Notes under the pieces: model-generated
Database searches by the model: none
Seen by the model: only the letters and a program-made list of their open reading frames with translations
Told to the model about the DNA's origin: nothing
DNA from: Atriophallophorus winterbourni
Taxonomy: Eukaryota; Platyhelminthes; Trematoda; Plagiorchiida; Microphallidae
NCBI GenBank assembly: GCA_013407085.1
Contig: JACCGJ010002760.1
Span: 1-64,000, forward strand
Reading direction: 5' to 3'
Length of the DNA stretch: 64,000 nucleotides
Program-made: the position numbers and the translations under genes
Shown here: positions 1-11,059 of the stretch, piece after piece
Position numbering within the stretch: position 1 is the first letter of the stretch
Layout of the letters: the number at the start of each line of letters is the position of its first letter

Positions 1-513
1 TCAGTGGACTTTCGTAAACGCATTCTTTCTTATGCGGTCAGCTTGAAATTAGTATATCTTCATCAGGTAAGGTGGTAATATATAACAGTGAGAACCCGAT
101 CATATATGAATTACAAACTTTGCTCAATACTTTGAACGGTGAATCTATTCTTCCAGTCCTCGAGTTCGTTTCTTTTTTTGTCAAACTTCAGTTTAATTTC
201 GGCTTTGTCTTGTTATCTCTGTTGCGATTTTTACCATCATCTGGACAAATTCTTAGCGTTTATTTTTTCCATAATTCTCGTCACCCATCAAAATGCAGAT
301 GTTCTCCAAAAATGTTTTTCGTGTCTTGCACATATTGTTTACTTTTTACACAAACCATTGGTCAAAAACATTTCAAACACCACAAAGTAAGCTTTTCTAC
401 TACTAATGTTTAGTCCTTTTCTTCCTTTGCTGACAAACGAATCTGAACATACACCGCGGTTTGCTGCTGAATGTTTAGCTTTTATGTAGATAAAAATTAC
501 GGATAGAATTTCC
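1..513. other. No recognisable gene
   Basis: I see no convincing gene here. The overlapping plus-strand open frames at 72-413 are low-complexity, rich in F, S and L, and have no recognisable motif. A TAG at 487-489 closes the frame upstream of the candidate exon that begins near 514. Confidence 0.4.
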
Positions 514-1352
514 ATGCTGCATTATATTTGCAAATGTACCTCAAATGTAAAGGTGAGTATCATCCATTTTACTCGAGAGATTCTAGGTTTCGGGTCTCTG
601 CGTGGAATAGCTGAGCGATTCCATTCAGTTGCCAGTGAGGTGAGCTTGTTTATTTCACATCAAATTTAAGGTCCTTCCACTTGTTCTTTATGCTATTTGT
701 CATTTCGGTCTCACATCAGCTGATGCGACACACGCCCCGGTTAAAATTCGAACGACTGTCGACAGTGAATGCTTGCTATCAATCCGAGAATTCGATCTGC
801 TGGCGATTGTCTGTGCCGCGTTGCCTATACTCGTATCTGAACATTTGAGCGCCAACAAGTTTCGTGGCTACTTAGCCTTCTGACGGAACAACTAAAAGAT
901 TACAATGAAGAATGCAATGAAGGTTTTGATAATCTAGTGTCGCTTATATGCAGTGTTCTTGACACCCTACGGCATGAACATTTGCATGAACTTCAGGAAG
1001 ACATTACAAACGTAAGTTTCACGATAAAATTATTTTGGAATGAAAATGTTCATTAACTTTTGAATAGATGCGCTTGTAATCGACACTAGTATCGTTGTAT
1101 TTGTAACTACATTTTTTAATATTCAGCTATTCGCTGCTGGCTTAAAACTGTTCGAATCTGGGACACTTTTGAACAGTTTTTGTTCATTCATCCGCAAATA
1201 TCACAGCCGTTGCAATCATTTTCGGATTATTCGTTCGGTACGTTGCAACACTTCAGTTTTCATATCTGCAGGTTGTTTTAAATACAAAGTTTTCTACGAT
1301 TTCTCGTGTGAATGTAATTTACAATCTCGTGGATTGGAACCATTTCGATCGA
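514..1352 (+). CDS. Exon cluster of an unidentified helical protein
   Basis: Four plus-strand exon candidates join in phase 0: 514-639 (donor GTGAGC), 850-1011 (donor GTAAGT), 1127-1237 (acceptor ATTCAG, donor GTACGT) and 1272-1352 (acceptor TCTGCAG, donor GTAAGT). The last three are 162, 111 and 81 nt, all multiples of three, and the intron at 1238-1271 is only 34 nt, as in schistosome genes. The predicted peptide is leucine-rich and probably all-helical, with stretches such as LVSLICSVLDTLRHEHLHEL and LFAAGLKLFESGTLLNSF. The first two joins are least certain. Another well-coding frame, SECLLSIREFDLLAIVCAAL, runs through about 765-885 and stops at TGA (883-885); one inserted base would fuse it to the 850-1011 exon, so a frameshift is possible. 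No exon continues it after 1352, so the gene may be cut by the repeats beyond. I do not recognise the family. Confidence 0.5.
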
Positions 1353-1409
1353 GTAAGTGAGCCAAAACTTGGATTCTCATTATTTACTACTCTTGTTAAA
1401 TCCTTTTGT

Positions 1410-1975
1410 CACCGATAGTGAGTTGCATCATTAAACGCACCGGAGTTTCATTACCAACTCTTTTCATTCTTATAACCGCAACATGAAAGTCTCATGGCCC
1501 ATACACAATCAATAACGGTGCTGCACTTTACCGCGATCACAGCTTGTAGTTCCCTTCGTTCATTAAGCACTCGTCTGCGTGAATGAGTTGCCTCATGTCA
1601 TTGGATCACTTGTCCACTCAAGTGAAGAAAAATGGTGGTATTTCTTCACCATTTGGGCATCTAAATTTGTTCCATTCATGAATTTCGCTCTGATATTCTA
1701 AGTGTTTTAAGGCAATGTTTAAGCACCCAGCAGTGCACGGATGTGCAATCATGCAGTACTTTGTGCTGTGCGGCTAACACCGTGCTAAATTGATTGACCA
1801 GAGGTAGTGAGCTGCATGCTGAAACAGACTGGTGTCTCACTGCCAATTCCAGTTCTTTCTCATATATGTATAGGCCTGGGCAACCTGACAGTATCTTTGC
1901 CCACATGCAGTCTCTGACTGTGCGGCACTTTGCCTGGATCAGGATTGTGCTCTCATACCATACCATAAGGAGAGC
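1410..1975 (+). repeat. Dispersed repeat, two decayed copies
   Basis: Two stretches (about 1418-1500 and 1795-1960) share the core TAGTGAG(C/T)TGCAT followed by a CTGGGCAACCTGACAGTATC-like block. Related blocks recur near 5320-5400 and 5705-5775. They look like diverged copies of one non-coding repeat; no open frame is conserved between copies. Confidence 0.4.
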
Positions 1976-2019
1976 TGCTACACGACTCTGTAGACCGTCG
2001 TTGTTTATGAAACATTGTG

Positions 2020-2992
2020 CTATCGGATGGTGTCCCTAGAGTAGAGAGAGGAGAAGTGCTCTACCCATCTTTCCATCTGCTGAGTTTTGTCGACAATTGG
2101 GTCACCAGATACAGACTTAATGGGAGCCGTTTTAAGTTTATTTGGGCAAATGGCTCTCTTGATCCCTTCATACAGCGTGAAAATTTCCGGTATCCGCAGC
2201 TTTTTGGATATTGAGGTTAATTTCAGATCAATAGTCGTTTGCACATCGCCTTGCAGTCTGTTGAACCTTATTTCTAGCTGCTCTTAGAAGTCGTAAGTTT
2301 TCATCTGTTGGCATACCTTTGAACCTCAAGAATGCTGTACGTTTCTCATCCAACACAGCAGTCATCTCAGAAGCTTTTGCTTCGAACCAGTCGCTCGTTC
2401 GAGCTTTCTTCGGATCGAAAGGGGAAACTGCTACTCGGCATATGCAGCTTTTCATCGATTCCCAGTTTTCTGAAGCCGATTCGAGTGGGGTTGTAATGCT
2501 GAACTCGGCTGTGAAGGCTTTTGCAAATCGCGTAGATAGATTAGGTTCGCACATGCGGGTGACGTCTATCTTAGGCTTAGCAGACAATTTGGTGCGGTGA
2601 AATCTCGTGTCGGGAAGCTTCAGTTTTGCACAGACCAGCGAATGATCAGTGTCACAGTCTGCACTTTGATATGATCTGGTGAGAAGTACGTTTCCTATAT
2701 TAGTGCGCCTAACAAGAATAAGATCAAGCTGATGCCAATGCTTAGAGCGAGGATGTTTCCAAGAGACTTCTTGATGTGTTTTTGTTTGAAAGAAGGTGTT
2801 ACTGACACAAAGTCTGAACTGTGTGCATAATTCTAAAAGGCGTTGTCCATTTTCATTGGTTTTACCTACACTGAACCTTCCGAAACAGTTTTGCCAATAC
2901 TCGTAATCTGCATCAACTCTAGCATTAAAATCACCCAATACCACTACATAGTTTCTTTGTGGCACGTCATTTATACCTCCGAAATTTGGCAT
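2020..2992 (-). pseudogene. RTE-like LINE: endonuclease end plus linker
   Basis: Read on the minus strand from 2992, this begins in the endonuclease domain with VVVLGDFNARVDADYEYWQN. It passes QLDLILVRRTNIGNVLL and the catalytic-type TDHSLV motif, then runs into the linker upstream of the reverse transcriptase (frame 2228-2992, continuing with a shift into 2020-2244, ending near ERWVEHFSSLYSRD). Apurinic-type endonuclease and RT on one ORF is the standard LINE layout, and this family resembles sequences often misnamed craniofacial development protein 2. Both the N-terminal endonuclease part and the whole RT are missing, so the copy is dead. The same family recurs at least ten times in the window. 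Confidence 0.8.
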
Positions 2993-3058
2993 TTATGGTC
3001 CTAAATAGACTATTGACTTTTTCTATTCTCATGCAAACCATTGCAGCTGCTCCTACCG

Positions 3059-3108
3059 TTATAGGAAACAGCGGATCATGGTGACTTATAGGAAACAGCG
3101 GATCATGG
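3059..3108. repeat. 23-bp direct repeat pair
   Basis: TTATAGGAAACAGCGGATCA plus TGG occurs at 3059-3081 and again at 3086-3108 with a 4-nt spacer. It lies just beyond the 5' break of the RTE-like fragment, so it may mark a repair junction. Confidence 0.75.
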
Positions 3109-3779
3109 GTTTCTAACGGGTGGCATTTGTACGTTTATTATAGTTGTGCACCCAGAAAAACAATTTTTTTTTATTTTGAACCCTCAGTGCTTCGGAGAAT
3201 GTTGGTAGCTGTGTCCGGAGTTGATGTAGTGCCTGCCTGAATGCCACATAAGCTACGATTTTGCGATCTGAAAGCGAATTTAATAATAAACTGTTGATCA
3301 AAATTCCGGTGCACTTCAGAAGACAAGTTTTTAAAATATTCGAAGCTGGAGTCCCGTTGGGTGCATTGCACGTGTGTTCAAATTTGTTTCTTTCTTTCCT
3401 ACGATGTTGTATATCGGAAACATATCCTGTTTATGCGAAAGTTAGCTGTCCATTTCTAATTCCACTGGCGTACATTTCACTACTCTACTGAACAAAATCT
3501 ATTTTGATTGTTTGGTAAATAACACAGGCAGCAGCAGATAACGGTTAGAAGCTATAGCGGAGTCTTGTGAAAGTCAACTCCATGGGCTGTCTTAAGCAGT
3601 ACGACAGTTTGTTTAAATCGCGTTGGTCATCTGGGGACCGCTTGAAGCTGGGAGCTAGTCTGCGAGTTGGCTGAAGCAGATGACTTGACATCTAACATGT
3701 GTATAGTTGGGGTGATCCTTCTCTGGTTGGGGTCCGCGCCATCACACTTCACAAGTGCTATTTATCCTCAACTATAGGT

Positions 3780-4020
3780 CATAATCGTGTTACTTGGCCG
3801 TCTTGCTGTAGGCATATTAGAGGTTTTTTGTATGCTTTTTAATGTAGTAGCAAGAAAAGCTTTTTATGATGCATGACAGTGAGATTCGCAAAAGCTGCCG
3901 TACTGATGTTGGTTTACTCGTTTGCCAAACTTGATTGGTTGCATGTTTTATCCCAGATGTATGTAATTCACCCAAGTGTCTGTGTTTTGTCTATACATTC
4001 CGTAGTGTTTAAGTCATATC
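3780..4020 (+). repeat. LINE 3'-tail-like repeat, copy 1
   Basis: This stretch is alignable by eye to 4640-4850: both carry AAAAGCT(T/A)TTATGATGCA, a CGCAA-rich block and TTTATCCCAG / TTCATCCCAG. The second copy follows an RT C-terminal fragment, so both are probably 3' untranslated parts of one LINE family. Confidence 0.45.
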
Positions 4021-4319
4021 CTTCCCTATCAATTTAGCATTTTAGTGTCATGGTTGTGTGGCTGTTAAGCATTTGGTGCTTGCGATCAGTGTAATGCTGT
4101 CCATGATGATGAGCCCCTTCTTGGAAATAAGCACAAGTCATCCTAGCTTTCGGAAGCAACTTATATTGATCATGGGCTAAACTTGATCAACAGAGACTTG
4201 AGACACACGCCGTGTGAGCATTTCATTCGGTATATATTTCTGAGGAAACAGTAGCAGCTCGAAACCTGTGTTACCTTTGTCGTCAAGATAAAATGTCATT
4301 TTAACTCAAGAGTATAGTT

Positions 4320-4850
4320 TGCAAAGCGACAGTTCGCGTCATATTAATGCATGGTTGCGAAATTTGGACCCTACGCAATGAGCATATCCGTCGCCTCCAA
4401 CTATCACGTCCATAGCATTATGTGGGTTAGCTGTTACCCTCGCATACGCAGCGATGCTCTCCGTAATAAGCTCTTTTTTAGTAATGTTGATATAGAGAAA
4501 GAGATCAACCTACACAGGCTACGCTGGTTAGGCCACATCTTTCGGATACCTGAACTTAACTAGTAACCTTTCTGAAGTCTGCACCATCGGTCTTCTGGGC
4601 TGGAGTCCCTACGATCAGATATCGCAGTTGTTAGTTAGGCCGTCTTCCGTGGCGGTTTTGCATTAAGCATCTTGTAGTGTTTGCTTAATCTTGCATGTTG
4701 CCAAGTGAAAAGCTATTATGATGCACTGCCGTGAACGCCGCAAGCAATCTCTTGTGCTGATATCGCTCAACTTGCTTTCGAAATACATTTTTCGTTCGAG
4801 GTGTTCGCTATTCATCCCAGTTTGTTTGTGCTCACTCTGAATTTTTGATG
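4320..4850 (+). pseudogene. LINE RT C-terminal relic with 3' tail
   Basis: Broken plus-strand frames read a LINE C-terminal region: MHGCEIWTLR near 4350, then RLRWLGHIFRIPE at about 4513-4555, the usual 'RLRWLGH' block after the thumb. Stops and shifts interrupt it. The following 4640-4850 matches the repeat at 3780-4020 and is probably its 3' untranslated tail. It belongs to an RTE-like lineage distinct from the main RTE-like family here. Confidence 0.55.
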
Positions 4851-5249
4851 TCCCGCTTATTCCTATTTTTAGGATATTATTTTTTCACGGTTCTATAACA
4901 ATTATATATATTTGCACAATCTGATACAGATATGGTGTCTTTCATCAGAAACAATGAAATGTACAAAGCGAGTAGGGGTACAAATCGGGTTGAAACAGTG
5001 AGAGGGGAACAGTGGGTTTTTTGTCCGTTTACACACATCATTTTTTTGAATTTTTCAATAAAGTTTTTCAACAACAGGAAAATGTCAGGGCTCATTCTCA
5101 CTACAACCCCCGACTGTACCAGCTGTGAAAGCCCGCTTCATAAAAATGGTGAATTACTGCTTTCAAGTGAGTGCCTAAAATGTTTGATTGCTTCGTATGC
5201 TGCAACCAGTTGACGACTGAAAATGTCTCTTTCCGGTGGGAAGAAATCG

Positions 5250-5780
5250 TCATGAGTTAAATTCCTATTGTTCTCATCACTCCGGTACTCGTTACTAATG
5301 TTTTCCGTATATCTGCCTGGGTATGGGCGACCTGACAGTATCTTAGCTTATGAGCGGTCTTTGACTGCGCAGCACTTTTCCGACATTAGGCTTGAGATTT
5401 TACATACGTACACACACATTACTAATGTTCTTCTGCGATTGGAAAGTTTCAGACATCAACCGCATTTTGTGCACTCAATTCCAGATTCAACACCTTATCC
5501 GAACTTCTTCACGAAATCCCCGGGACTCCATTAGCGATCTATATTGCCAGTTACTTGAAACACGGAGAATATGAACAAATGTGCAGTTGTCTTTTTGTGC
5601 TATGCCGTTAATGTCGCGCTAGATTGATTTTCTACTGCAAATGGGCTCTATGCCGGGATACATCAGAGTTTTACTACCACTCTTTATTTCTCATATCGTT
5701 CTAGGGCTGGGCAACGTGGTGGTATTTGAGCCCACATGTAATCTATGGTTGTGCGACTCCTTTCTGGTTCCAGGCTTCTG
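5250..5780 (+). repeat. Dispersed repeat, two further copies
   Basis: About 5320-5400 (GGCGACCTGACAGTATCTTA) and 5705-5775 (GGGCTGGGCAACGTGGTGGT) match the repeat at 1860-1960. The copies are in the same orientation and heavily mutated. Confidence 0.4.
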
Positions 5781-5984
5781 TTTTTTTTACAAATGCATAT
5801 ACTAGGGTTACTGATGCCCTATTATTGTTTTTGCTGTGTAATGTTACATTATCCTCATGGATATCATTGCATCGGTTACAAGTACCATGTGTTTAATTGC
5901 TATACATCCATTACACGTTAAAATCATAAAAAAATCGAGGAAGAATGAGACCTAGAAAGCTACCCAACCTGTAGATTTGGCACA

Positions 5985-6130
5985 GCCACGTTAGGATCAC
6001 ATGTCACTGTGAATGAGTAGAGCGGCATAAGCATGACAGATTCTTTGCGGCTTTCACTGCTACGCAGCATAATAAGCTTTCATTGTCACCTTAATTGACA
6101 GCATACTGGATTAGTCAAACAATCCGAGAA
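5985..6130 (+). repeat. Repeat shared with 14,070-14,180
   Basis: GTGAATGAGTAGAGCGGCAT followed by a cysteine-tRNA-unlike but conserved block ending TTGACAGCATAC matches 14,071-14,170 in the same orientation. There the block adjoins the Gypsy integrase relic read on the minus strand, so this is probably another fragment of the same LTR element. Confidence 0.45.
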
Positions 6131-6699
6131 GAAGTCTACATCAAGACCCCCCCCAGTTAACACGATTTTGAGCATCAACACTAAGAGCAAGAAGTCATTG
6201 TGAATTCTGTTCTCTTGGCCCTAAACCTGGGCTACGGTTCGCATCAACTGTAGCTAGTTTAGCTCTTGAGGTTTTTATCTTGATCCAAGTCAGAGTCTGG
6301 CCACCCTACAACCAACCCATTTGGAGTTAGGGGTTGCAAACAAACTGTATTAAGGAAAAATTATTTTCCATTCGCAATACGTGATTAACTCGGCGAAATC
6401 GATGTCGGTTAATTTGTTTTTCCTATAATTGTGCAATATTGGGCCAATATGCATGGAATCAGATTTAATTCATTATTTTTCTGACATTAGAAAAACGTAC
6501 CATTTCGCATGGTAATACTTGGGAAACATCATGTATAACAAAAAAGGATAGGCCAGGGCATTGAAATTTGATGGAGGCCGCTGGTGACATTGATGGTTTT
6601 TGACATACAGCCCTCAATGCAGTCTCGCACATGCTGTTATGTGAGATAATCCTACAACAGTCACCAAAACCATGCTAATGAAAAGTGTACACACTAATT

Positions 6700-6895
6700 G
6701 AGTGAATGTTTGTGAGAGTGCAGATTACGAGTCTTGGCCAAATTGTCTAGGATGTTTCACAGTTGGTAGAATAAATGATATAAGAAAACGCCTTTTGATA
6801 CTATGCACATAGTTCACAATTTCCGCCTGTAACATAAATTTCTAGCAAAGCCACTGCAAAATGTCTCTTGGAAACATCCTCGTTTCATAACATTG
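6700..6895 (+). pseudogene. RTE-like endonuclease relic in arm 1
   Basis: TGCAGATTACGAGTCTTGGC is the DNA behind the family motif ADYESW, and about 140 nt later GTCTCTTGGAAACATCCTCG encodes VSWKHPR. The stretch between is heavily mutated and has no usable frame. It is recognisable only by comparison with the better copies at 2,228-2,992 and 18,240-18,420. Confidence 0.6.
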
Positions 6896-6904
6896 ATCGT
6901 CCAC

Positions 6905-7065
6905 ATTAATGTGTTGCTCACATCCCCATCCCTTACAACACATTTCTTTGGTCATTCATATGCGCCTCGAGTGCTTGACCAAGAATCATTTCGTGATTCT
7001 GTGTCTCAACAACGTAATTCGTTGTACGAACCCTATATAACAGTTGGCATGCAAGTATAACCTTG
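6905..7065. mobile_element. Short insertion with 12-bp target duplication
   Basis: TTGATCGTCCAC occurs at 6893-6904 and 7066-7077, and the 161 bp between is absent from arm 2 (near 16,500-16,510), where the target word is present once. This is the signature of a short non-autonomous insertion after the arms duplicated. Its left end (ATTAATGT...GCTCACATCCCCATCCCTTA) recurs at about 54,144-54,181, showing that it is a dispersed family. It has no coding capacity; class unknown. Confidence 0.7.
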
Positions 7066-7607
7066 TTGATCGTCCACGTTTAGCTTATTTCGTGGCACCG
7101 TGTCCAGGATAATTTAAACAATTATGCAGATAACTTGTTACTCATGAGTAAACGTATGTTTGATATATTAAATTCCTTAAATTTATAAAACGTTATCAGC
7201 GCAAAATGTTCTGTCAGCTTGAGCATTAATAAAAATAATCACATCATTAAAAACGCTTTTCGCTTTCAAGCTTGTAAACGTTCGAGACTGGAAAACATCG
7301 GAGAATAGTTTATCAATCAGAGAGAGTGATAGCGAGGCGACACATTTTGATGATCTACTGAACAAACAACTTCGTTTAATTCTTTTCAAATGTAACTCAC
7401 CGAAATTGAGAAACAATGTTTGATTACGTAAAAATTACATGTAAGCGGTTCCTTGTGCTGGGTGAATCTGAAAAGCGTATAATGTTACAGGTTACATTTT
7501 TCATACTTCCGAGCAATAAAAGGGTTGAATGAGGTACATTAGAGAAATATAAAAGTATCTGGATGTGTAAAAATCATAAATATAGTATGCTTGTGCCGTT
7601 AACCAAG

Positions 7608-8023
7608 CATTCAAAGTTATTCAAAGTTTTAATGGTCCAAAAAGTAAATATTTTACAGTAACCACAGATTAAAATATAGGGAATTCATAAAAACAACACA
7701 AATGTTTTATACACAAGGAAAGTCAGCACGTGTATTCAGGTGCAAGGTTGGGTTTAGTCAACATAAACTTGTCAAGTTCAGCCTTGAACATGTTCAGGCT
7801 TGTTGCGCAAATGATATGTGGGGGCAGTGAGTTCCATAGAAAACAGACTCTGACAGCAAAGAAAAACCTTCGACAATTTGATCTGGAGTGTGGAATAATT
7901 AACTTGCATCCATGCGATCTGCTACCACGTGCTTCTTGCCGATGAAACAGGTGTTCGGGTGGGTGATCCACTGTATGCAGAATATTGAAAAGCAGGATCA
8001 ATTCACCCCTGAGACGACGGTAC
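7608..8023 (-). mobile_element. CR1-like LINE (subfamily A), 3' fragment
   Basis: The minus-strand frame 7723-8001 reads the C-terminal end of a CR1-like polyprotein: LILLFNILHTVDH, then NCRRFFFAVRVCFLWNSLP and a terminal LAPEYT. It is followed by a 3' untranslated part ending in GGACCATTAAAACTTTGAAT with short TTGAATAAC-type tail repeats (about 7608-7635). It is nearly identical in architecture to 33,170-34,021. It sits inside arm 1 of the inverted duplication and is missing from arm 2, so it inserted later. It is 5' truncated, with no RT active site. Confidence 0.85.
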
Positions 8024-8204
8024 GGCTAACTCTGGCGAATTTTAAAGCGATTCCCAACTTAATGCTTGCTGAAGTTACTCTGCACATTAAAACACTCAGC
8101 CGTGACTACACCGCGCAAGCTGGGACACCATGGTTGACTAAAGCATATCTCCACTCGATAGGACGTACCGTTAGGCAACCAAATCCAGAATGCGCAGCTT
8201 TTGG

Positions 8205-8720
8205 GATACGCAACGTCTAATCACAGAACGCTTCGTATGGCCTGGAATAAAAACGGGAGTGCGGGAGATTGCCAGAGCCTGGGTCCCTTGTCAAAAATCC
8301 AAAGTTAAACGCCAAATACGGAGCACAATTGGAACATAAGACGACAGTTGCATGTGTTTCAGCCATGTTCCTATCGACATCGTCTTACCGCTGCATTAGT
8401 CGGTAGCTGTACCCATCCAGGACATCAATTCAGAAACGATAGCGAAAATTATTTGTCGGACATGGATTGATAATTACGACACACCAGAAATTGTGACGAC
8501 AGACCGCGTTTGCAATTTGAATAGAAGCTCTTCCATGACCTCACAAGGCTGCTCGGAACAAAGCGAATCCGGACGACAGCATATCACCTCGCAGCAAACG
8601 GGATCACTGAACGGATGCACAGACGGTTAAATGCATCCTGATGGCTCAATTAGACCCAAGCAACTAGACTGAACACCTACCGCTGGTTCTACTGAGCTGT
8701 GTTGCAGACCAGTATATCTA
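8205..8720 (+). pseudogene. Gypsy-like integrase relic
   Basis: From about 8213 the sequence reads LITERFVWPGI, then CQKSK (end of the HHCC zinc finger), RSTIGT, SHVPIDIV (first catalytic-type Asp), SETIAKIICRTWIDNY and PEIVTTDR (second Asp), in shifting frames. It ends near the region that normally has the catalytic Glu. This order is typical of Ty3/Gypsy integrase cores. Frameshifts and stops abolish function. No LTRs were recognised around it. Confidence 0.65.
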
Positions 8721-8834
8721 CACATTCATCATTGTACACGTCGACTTATTCAACCTTTCGCCAACACACGATTCGAAAGTCATGCAGCATCACATGTACA
8801 AATATCGAAACTCCAATCTGATTTTGAAAACATG

Positions 8835-8940
8835 CAGGTTGCACAGCTATGAATAATATGACATTCAACCTACGTAAAAGCAAGTTGCTGCGCCTTGCCG
8901 CAAGAACTTGCAATCAGAGTGGTAAGCCGTTCTTGTTGTC
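8835..8940 (+). pseudogene. CR1-like thumb relic
   Basis: AMNNMTFNLRKSKLLRLA corresponds to the post-FADD 'WS..N.M.FN..KCK.L' block of CR1-like RTs, as at 22,970-23,020. The fragment is about 100 bp with nothing else of the element preserved. Confidence 0.5.
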
Positions 8941-8959
8941 TCCCCCGAGACTCACTGTT

Positions 8960-10055
8960 TTGGTGAATCTATCGTTTCAGTGAAGAAGCTCACACGGGAA
9001 TTGCTACCTCAGTTTGTATCAAAAAGAAGAAGACAAAATAATTTTCGCTGTCATATGTTTATTATTATGGAATCAGATTTAGTTTTGGAATGAGCTATTG
9101 CGAGAGTTAGTGTTGTTTTTATATTGCTGAAAATTCGTGAACACGAATGAAGTCATTCTTCTTCTTCTGTACCGGTAGGATAAAAGGCTACATACAAGGG
9201 TAAGTGTTTGGGACACAGGTATGGCCAGGGTTAGTGTTCATGAATAACGAATGCAAAATTATGTAGCATGGCTATTTTTGAAAGTTAAATCGCAGATATG
9301 TAGAAGGGTTTATACGCGTCTGCACAAAATTGCGATTATTTCTTATCAATAAATCCTTTGACCATAAAGGATATCAATGTGCATTGTGGCGTAAATATTG
9401 ATCATAATATCATTATTGCTCGCTGGCGAGAACTCCCGTCTACACAATCACTTATGAGTTCCCAAAGGTTTTCACAAAGTTTGATTGAAATTTTTCACCG
9501 GCGGCGCTAATAACTTTCTGGTGCTGAACGCATTGAAGAGCGTAAACGGAGATCGATACGAATTTTTTAAGTAAACTTGTGAGAAACTGTGGTTCATTCA
9601 ATAGCGAGGTGCAAATCTGCACGCAATAATGTTCTGATAGCAAAAACCATTGTTATCGTTGTTTTTGTGCAAAATGCTATCTAAACTGGAATTTTATGGT
9701 GCGGCAAGATGGTGAATAACATTCCAATACAAAAGGTCAGTATCACACCATACGTGCGGAAATAAGCATGATTGCATTGTGTAACTCTTTGGCTTCTCAC
9801 ATAGATATTGAGCTGGTTCTATTTTCGCAATGGAACAAGAGTCAAGAATACTATCCTGTGTGAGTAGCTGTTCAGAAAAATCATTCTTATTAGTAATTAA
9901 ACAGCAAATGTTTGTAGGACAAGAACTAAACACGCAATAATTATTTTACCGGCATTTGAGTTTAGTTTGTGGTACTTTACCAGTACGCACGTACATTTAC
10001 CAATTATCTTCTTCTCTTCTTTTCGCTCTCTATCTGATGCCAGTTTGTCGAATCA
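8960..10055. other. No recognisable feature
   Basis: No convincing exon or transposon domain was seen. The longest minus-strand frames (9452-9643, 9694-9933) lack motifs. Confidence 0.4.
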
Positions 10056-10059
10056 CACA

Positions 10060-10560
10060 GAATCGAGCGTCCAGCAAATTAGCAACGTCTTATAGATCTG
10101 CCTATGCATGAACCACTTCGTATTTAATGAGCAATTATATAGACACAAAGAAGGGTTGGCAATGGGTTCACCGATATGTCCAGTACTTGCAAACATGTAT
10201 ATGGAGAATTTCAAGAAAACAGCCCTTAATAATATAAGATTCAAGCCAAAATTATGGTGGCGCTATGTTGATGACATATTTGTTATTATCAGGGAGATCA
10301 GTTGTAGGCCTTCTTCAACTATTTAAATGAAATAGACCCATGTATTACGGTCAAAAAGGAAGTGGAATCCTGCACGAGCACTCTTCCATTTTTGGAATGT
10401 TTAACACAAAATAAAGAAGTGAAAATAAAACTTTTGTCTATTGGAAACCTATCAATACAAATGCTGTACTACGATAAACTACCGCTCATCAAAGCAGACT
10501 TCAGTCCCATACTGGCGAATGATCCTGGTCATTCCAAAGAGACGTGACACACTGTAGGCG
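10060..10560 (+). pseudogene. Penelope-like element RT fragment
   Basis: The frame 10108-10326 reads FNEQLYRHKEGLAMGSPICP, then VLANMYMENFKKTAL and WWRYVDDIFVII. These are the GxAMGSP and RYVDDxF blocks characteristic of Penelope-like reverse transcriptases, with the catalytic pair in YVDD. After a shift, 10362-10547 gives TLPFLECL, the following conserved TLPFLD-type block. The N-terminal RT part and the GIY-YIG endonuclease are absent, so this is a fragment. Penelope-like elements are known to carry hammerhead ribozymes, which is relevant to the ribozyme repeats elsewhere in this window. Confidence 0.8.
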
Positions 10561-10879
10561 TACTATAGACTGTTTAGCGGTAAGGTAAAATAAGTGATGG
10601 TGGGTTAACTTATACTTAATCATGTTTCCTGTATTGACTATCACCCTTGATCTTACGAAGCTTCTGTGTCAGAACTGATACGTTACCAAAAAACTACTCT
10701 AAACGATTGCACGCAAATTACGCTTATATTTCTCTCGTTATGATAAAATTACGCCCAATATACTCAAGCATTTTGCACAATTTCTATGTGGAATTCTGAC
10801 TCAGTTATTCTGCTAATCGCTGGTCAAACAGACGGAATGGAAATCCGATATAATCTCACGGAGTTCACAGCCCGCAAAT

Positions 10880-11055
10880 TACGAGCCTGATACCCTGTTG
10901 TCCGCCGTGTGCAAAGAGATCGAAAGGATAGTGGCGAACAAAGTGAGCAAATACCTCGAAGAAAATAAGCTATTTCCGGGAGCGCAACACAGTTTTAGAA
11001 AAGGATACTCCTGCCTTACTAACCTTCCACTTAGCCTTGACGATTGGCCTGGGCC
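10880..11055 (+). pseudogene. CR1-like RT finger fragment
   Basis: The frame from 10898 reads CKEIERIVANKVSKYLEENK, then LFPGAQHSFRKGYSCLTNL and SLDDW. This matches the 'SK..ER.V...L..HLE...L....QHGFRK..SCLTNLL..LDDW' block between RT motifs 1 and 3 of CR1-like elements. Sequence on both sides is unrelated, so the fragment is isolated. Confidence 0.65.
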
Positions 11056-11059
11056 AACC

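Larger units (their letters stand above)
6545..8170 (+). repeat. Arm 1 of a large inverted duplication
   Basis: Nearly all of this region, apart from two later insertions (6905-7065 and 7608-8023), is matched in reverse complement at 15,745-16,870. Anchor words include GAGGCCGCTGGTGACATTGA, TGCAGATTACGAGTCTTGGC, CTCATGAGTAA, AAGCGGTTCCTTGTG and GCAAGCTGGGACACCATGGT. The arms are about 7.6 kb apart and visibly diverged, so the duplication is old. Parts of the arm (6,710-6,890) are a decayed RTE-like endonuclease. Confidence 0.8.

Noticed and set aside
4224..4262. CTGAGGA...CTCGAAACC as another hammerhead
   Set aside because: The core is CUGAGGA (wrong at an invariant position), stem II pairs only three bases within the core itself, and no stem I partner was found.
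8205..8720. Complete LTR retrotransposon around the integrase relic
   Set aside because: No pair of long terminal repeats, primer-binding site or gag/RT blocks could be found nearby.
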